This document shows, in pieces, positions 58,865 to 64,000 of a stretch of 64,000 nt of DNA. Below the pieces are notes generated by a model. That model was not told where the DNA came from. It worked only from the letters and a program-made list of their open reading frames with translations, and ran no database searches. This stretch comes from Tiliqua scincoides. Its lineage: Eukaryota > Chordata > Lepidosauria > Squamata > Scincidae. The translations under genes were made by a program, and so were the position numbers. Within the stretch, counting starts at the first letter, position 1, and each line of letters starts with the position of its first letter. The stretch lies in assembly GCF_035046505.1 (NCBI RefSeq), contig NC_089822.1:81761659-81825658 (forward strand), read 5' to 3'.

Positions 58865-59357
58865 CAGTGGTTTTCAAACTCTTTAGGAGAGTTTGAACTG
58901 CTCTAAGTCATTGTGGGGGCGGGGGGAAGGCAGCAATGTGATCCCAAGGATTGCGCCATTCAGGGGGTTGCAAGGGCTTGGCTACACATACCTGAGCCTC
59001 CTGCAGCCTTCAGGGTATGTGGGCAGCCCTGCACGAGTGTCTGCAGGGCTCCCAGATGCTTCAAAAGTGAAAGTGGGGTGATTGCGCTCCACTTCTGGTT
59101 TAGCAGAGGCGGGGTGTGATTGTTTCACTTTTGCTTTGGCGAGCCCTGCAGATAGTCACACAGGGCTCTCCGCAGCCCTGGGAGGCTGCAGGAGGCTCTG
59201 ATAAGTATAGCCCAGTCCCTGCAGCCCCTGAGCAGCAGGATCCTGGGGATCACGTCACTGCCTCCTCCCTATCTCCTGGCTGCCCCTGCCCCTTAAGGGA
59301 AAAGAGGCCAGGACCCTCAGGCTGCGGCATCGCGACACCCCACTTTGAAAAGCCCTG
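58865..59357. mobile_element. hAT non-autonomous fold-back element
   Basis: It starts CAGTGGTTTTCAAACTCTTT and ends CCACTTTGAAAAGCCCTG, with target duplications CCGTATTC (58857-58864) and CCATATTC (59358-59365), one mismatch. It is the same family as 19254 and 51991. Confidence 0.9.
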
Positions 59358-59365
59358 CCATATTC

Positions 59366-60430
59366 CCTTCCTAGCCCTGATCCATCCATACCCCACCCCA
59401 TAACCTTCTGATTTTTCTCTGTTCTGTCTGCTTACTTACCTTGGCGGGTAAAGGAGCATCCACTGACATGCACAGGAAGGCTCTGGCCTTCTGGCCAGCA
59501 CTCTAGCAGTGGGCATCTCCACATGTTGTTACTAGCATATATATTCACTACGCTGTTATTTGAGCCACATGGTCAGAATCCTTTACATGTGCTCTGTAGC
59601 CCACCAATTGGAGCCCACCAATCACAGTAGTATCTTCCAGTGACAGAAAAGCACATGGTGTGATGTCAAGGTATTGGTAACTTGAACTAGGTGGTCTGGG
59701 ACATGTATGGAACACATACATGTCATTTTCAGTAGTAGCCACATGCATAACATAATGTCTAATTTAAGCCTAAGTGCTTATTTAAAAAAAACCTCTCTCT
59801 GTAATTTAAATCTTCAGTGTATTCAGGAACACGCTTTAGAGCCTTGCCCCCAACCCACCCCAAAACAATGCTTGAGGCCAAAACTGAGAACTTCACCATT
59901 TTTACTATCTTAGACCTTGGAATAAAATCCTGAAAACCGAGGGTAGAATCCAAAGGGCTGATTCTAGCCCAGTAGAACATTTGACATATTTTTAAACAGG
60001 CGACTCCAATGCCACCTCACAGACTTTCTGAACCTTATTCAGTCTCAACTTTTCAGAGGGGGGGAAAAAAAGTCTAACAAGGTATTCCTATGCAGACAAA
60101 AGTCCTGTTGTGTTTCATGACCTTTTCTCCCAGGTAAGTGTGCCTACGATTGCAACCTAACATCCTCTTAGGCTCACACACAACTTTTTCATACTTCCTT
60201 GGATCCTGGCCCTGGGATTTACTGCTGCATCCGAGGCACGCTTGTTCTCAATGTGGAAGGCAAGCCATCAGTACAATCAGGGTGTATCCTTGCACTATTA
60301 TTCGATCCACTCAGAGACTCTGCAGGTTTATATTACTGTAAAAATCCACTCCCTTCAAAAAGAGAGACTTGTTTGACAAGAAATGACAGGAGAATAAAAC
60401 GAATTCACGCACTACAGGCAGTGATGCTTG
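59366..60430. other. Gene-free spacer
   Basis: No gene recognised. A short palindromic-family remnant lies near 60130 (CTCCCAGGTAAGTGTGCC). Confidence 0.4.
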
Positions 60431-60438
60431 TATTACAC

Positions 60439-60943
60439 CAGTAGTTCTCAAATTTTGAGGGAGCTTTACTCCCTCAGTAAGTCTTTGCAGGGGAGGGGCA
60501 GGGTAGCAATGCAATCCCCAGGACAATATCACTATGGGGATGTGCTTTCACTTACTTTTAAGTAGTTAGGGCTGCTAGAGGCCGCAGGAGGTGCAGGGAG
60601 CACTGCACAGCCCTCTGCAGGGCTCCCTGAGGTTTTAAACGTACAGTAAAAGCAGGCACAAAGCACCTCCTGCAAAATGGAAGTGCTTTGCACCCACTTT
60701 TACTGAACATTCCAAGCCTTGGGGAGCACTGCAGAGGGCTGTGCAGGGCTCCCTGTACCTCCTGTAGCCTCCAGCAGCTCTAACTACTTAGAAGTAAGTG
60801 AAAGCACCCCCCTTCACCCCCTCCCATAGGGACATGATCCTGGGGATTGCTTCCCTACCTCTCCCCTTCCCCCATCCCTTAAAGGGACAGGGGAACCTTT
60901 ACACAAACTGGTGGGTCATGACCCACCTGTTTGAGAACCACTG
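60439..60943. mobile_element. hAT fold-back element with a long hairpin
   Basis: It starts CAGTAGTTCTCAAATTTTGA and ends CCTGTTTGAGAACCACTG. The flanks TATTACAC and AGTTACAC agree at six of eight. The interior 60545-60806 is a long inverted repeat: GCTTTCACTTACTTTTAAGT faces CTTAGAAGTAAGTGAAAGC. Confidence 0.85.
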
Positions 60944-61257
60944 AGTTACACTGACTTCATCTCTTAAAAACTATGGTCTGTCTCCAGGCAGGGTACCAAG
61001 GGCCTCTCTGTTCCAAGGACAAGCTTCTACTGAAAAGATGGTACAGAGACAGATATTTCCCTATTAATATTGGCTGTGTATTTTGCCCAGATTTGAGCAA
61101 CCCTGACTGTCATAAGCAGGTTGGCTATAAAAGGATGCTGACTGGAGGTGATCACTTACTGACAAGTATCCTGCATTGTAAATACACGTTGTACTGAAAA
61201 TAAGACACCCAGAATCATTCCAGATGGGTGTCATGATGGAGTTCGGCAGCATTGAAG

Positions 61258-61340
61258 AGTACTATTATTATTAAGTAAATAAATATTTATATACCACTTT
61301 TCAACAAGTAGTTCACAAAAAAGTTACATGGCAAAACAGA
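61258..61340 (-). mobile_element. LINE/SINE tail fragment, inverted
   Basis: ATTTATATACCACTTTTCAA is the reverse complement of the GTTGAAAAGTGG tail at 57520. Confidence 0.5.
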
Positions 61341-62171
61341 TCAATAAATGGCATACAGAAATAAGTGTACTGGAGTAAACATGCAGAATTATGTAACTGG
61401 ATTATTCACTTATTAAAGGCTTAGAATAGAGGTCCTTGGGGAATCCTAATGAACTCTACATTTTAAAAAGTAGCAATACTAATAAAGGCATTAAAACGCA
61501 GAAGAGCAGCATGAATGAAAACAGCCTTATCTACGCAGTTTATCTGCAGTAACACAAGTATGAAAGTCAATGGAATTAAAAATCATCCCTGGATAGTCAG
61601 GATAATTTCTATGCAATGTGGCTGAGTGATTATAGTTCATTTTGTTTTTATGTAGTTAGCGTCTGAGCATTTTATATAAAATGGAAGTGCATGGTACAAC
61701 TATTTATATAAATAAATATGCACATGAACATTAAAAATGTAGGAGTTATTCCAAACTAATACTTAGTATGATTTTGTTCTTCTGAAGTAGCTTGTGAATA
61801 GCCATACAAAACTTACAGAGAAACATACAGAGCAGAAAAACCTAAAATTACGTGCACTACTCAAATCATCATATTTGGATTTTTTCCTTAAGAGACAATT
61901 CACATTGGAACTGCTCTGCGTTCAAGTTAAGAATCTTCAATTAACTGAGCTTTTGTCAATTGCTTTAACGTCAGACACATGTCTAATAATATATTAATAA
62001 TGATTAACCACAATAAGAGATGTAATAAAGAACTTAATTGTGCTTACCTAAAATCTTTGCATTACTGATAATTTGCAGATTAAAAATGAGAGCATTTCCC
62101 ACACTTAAATATGGGTATTTTTTTAAAAGGATTATTACTTAACTATAAACATTTATGCATTGACCCAAAAG
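61341..62171. other. Gene-free spacer
   Basis: AT-rich, nothing recognised. Confidence 0.4.
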
Positions 62172-62179
62172 CTTTACAA

Positions 62180-62784
62180 CAGTGGCGTCACTAAGGTTCA
62201 CATCAACCAGTGCGGGAGGATAGCGTGTCACCCCCGTGCAGAGGGAGGGGCAACACTCCAGGTGGTAGGTGTGGTGATCTACCATCGCCCTGCCCCCACT
62301 GGTTTTTTGGCTGTACTTTTTGATAGATTAAAGATATTTCAACGCAGTTTGTTTCACTACATTCTGCATGAAATTACACATTGATCGATATATAACATGA
62401 TGGTATTATTTTTGCAAACTGATTTTAGTGATTTTGGTCACTAGTGGTGTCACATCCCCCCAGGGTGTCAACTTACTAACACCTTATTGGAGCAGTTCTC
62501 AAACTTTTAGAACTGAGACCCACTTTTTAGAATGATAATCTGTCCAGGACCCATCATAAAGCAAATTAAAATAAATAATTATAAATAAATTAAAGTAAAA
62601 TAAATAAATAGGGGAAAGCCAGTCTTGTTCCACCAAGTGAATTTTCTCTGTAGCCTGCATGCAATAACACCCCCCCCCCCAAAAAGAATCAGTAAGATTT
62701 TCACCCCACCCAGTACCCACTTCAATTTAAGTTCTTATATTTCATGCACCCGGTGCAGTCCGCACCCCCCTAGCGACACCACTG
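62180..62784 (+). mobile_element. hAT element (CAGTGGC family), complete, perfect target duplication
   Basis: It starts CAGTGGCGTCACTAAGG and ends CCTAGCGACACCACTG, flanked by CTTTACAA (62172-62179 and 62785-62792). It is 605 bp. It serves as the reference for the partial copies at 2060, 11365, 20016 and 29289. It contains a second hAT-like start (GCAGTTCTCAAACTTTTAG near 62493). Confidence 0.95.
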
Positions 62785-62792
62785 CTTTACAA

Positions 62793-63660
62793 CATAATTA
62801 GCACATCAATGCTGCCATTTTAAACAAAGCCCCACAGAAAGGCTTATTCTAGAATACTACAGCGATTTCTAACCTGATGTTAACCAGATTCTCTCACTAC
62901 AAAGTCATCTCAAACTCTTTTAAATGTGTACAGGTGCTCATTTTACCATGTTAATAAGCATATTATCACTGGATGGAGATCAAAATTCCCCATTTGAGGG
63001 ACAGGCATGCAATTTTTCACATGAGACAAAAAGTGGTGCTGGAACAGGCACATATGCCATTTTCAGTAGCTTTTTTCCTGAACAATTTCTTGTACTCCTG
63101 CCTGAATACATATTATTAGTTAACTATATTCTGCACACATTTTTTCCTGGGGAGGTGAAAAAAATGTAGAAGGGACAGCCAGAGCCAAACAGTTTTGCTG
63201 CTGACCAATATCAACACAGAAATGGGGAAACAATTGAACGAAATTGATAAAAATTATATCTAATCTTGCATAAGTGTATGTACAGATTTTATAGTTTTAA
63301 ATAGACTTGGTGAGATTCAGAGAGTTGCATTTAAATTGCATTTCTGTTTTATGAGCAGAAAAACAAGATGTACTTTGATCATTGTTCATGACAGTTCTGC
63401 ACTACATCCCCCTGTTATAAAGGTCTGACTAGAGCCAGGCTTAGCAACACCGAATAGCTCCAGCATCACACAGCACGTGCTAAAAGGGCAGGACTTGTTC
63501 TTGCCTCCATGTTTCATTTTTGGCCACCAGCAGCATTTGCCAGCAAGCTCCATCATGTAAATGGAGGTCAGCACTCTTACATCTGAAGCTAGATGGCTAA
63601 GGCTGACACACTGGTTCTGTCAAGGGTCAAGAGAGAGCAAGTTCCTTATACATTCCACAA
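62793..63660. other. Gene-free spacer
   Basis: No gene recognised; short frames only. Confidence 0.4.
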
Positions 63661-63666
63661 CCTCAG

Positions 63667-63721
63667 GCCTGGTTAGTACTTGGATGGGAGACCGCCTGGG
63701 AATACCGGGTGCTGTAGGCTT
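63667..63721 (+). pseudogene. 5S rRNA-derived fragment (SINE3-like or 5S pseudogene)
   Basis: The 55 bp match the 3' half of vertebrate 5S rRNA almost exactly, with landmarks GCCTGGTTAGTACTTGGATG and GGGAATACCGGGTGCTGTAG. The 5' half, including the A box of the internal promoter, is not recognisable just upstream. The match is followed by ATACCATAGTCTTTTGAGAG, not a T-run terminator, which favours a 5S-derived SINE or processed copy over a live gene. Confidence 0.85.
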
Positions 63722-64000
63722 ATACCATAGTCTTTTGAGAGTGAAGGTTGCCAACCATTTTCGCAGACAGGAGCTATAATCTCAAGAGCAGTCAGGGCTA
63801 TAAGAGACTCTTGGTGACTAGTGAAACAATCTTGGAGATACAGATTTTCATTTAAATGTGGAAGGAAGTTTTCATCCTTTTGCTATTTTGTCAGGGCTAC
63901 AGATTCTCCATTTATCATGCTCCACTGATAAATGATTATCAGCATTTAAATTCTAGTGTTCACTTCTAGTTGCCAGAAAACCAGCATGGTGGTAATAAAT

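Overview
The window looks like a piece of a reptile genome, most likely a squamate (lizard). It carries intronless type I interferon genes of sauropsid type, CR1 LINE 3' ends, an L2/CR1-like LINE tail, many short palindromic elements and a dense load of non-autonomous hAT DNA transposons. The organism call is inference; another sauropsid is possible. I recognise only three protein-coding genes, all type I interferons (IFN): 7450-8031 (-), 12756-13337 (+) and 24915-25493 (-). None has an intron. Each has a signal peptide, the CAWE motif, one NYT glycosylation site and a TATA-like box with IRF-type GAAA sites just upstream.

Layout, 1-30.8 kb: this is the interferon array. Unit A (1 to about 11.5 kb) and unit C (17.56 to about 29.4 kb) are two copies of one segmental duplication in the same orientation, each with one IFN gene on the minus strand. 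Between them, 11.59-16.73 kb carries the third IFN gene on the plus strand. The two ends of a single hAT transposon, with the same 8-bp target duplication (CCGTAAGG), sit at the two edges of this middle segment in the arrangement expected if it had been flipped. All three genes therefore probably once pointed the same way. Short blocks from the IFN flanks (called W, Y, X and Z here) recur without an IFN beside them, and look like relics of further tandem copies.

The transcribed parts of the inverted gene and the unit A gene are about 95% identical, while their flanks align only loosely. Most of the differences inside the coding region change amino acids. The inverted gene also has two extra cysteines and a different proximal promoter whose site order resembles that of mammalian IFNB. 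Together this suggests copies kept similar by gene conversion while the protein and promoter diversify.

Layout, 31-64 kb: I recognise no gene here. This half is a transposon-rich flank. At least six hAT insertions keep perfect 8-bp target duplications, including one nested inside another at 39-40.8 kb. There are also long fold-back elements, two CR1 tails, an L2/CR1-like LINE 3' end and a 5S rRNA-derived fragment near 63.7 kb. One likely solo LTR fossil lies inside unit C (28.7-29.1 kb) and is absent from unit A.

All identities and counts come from reading and aligning by eye. No database search was run.
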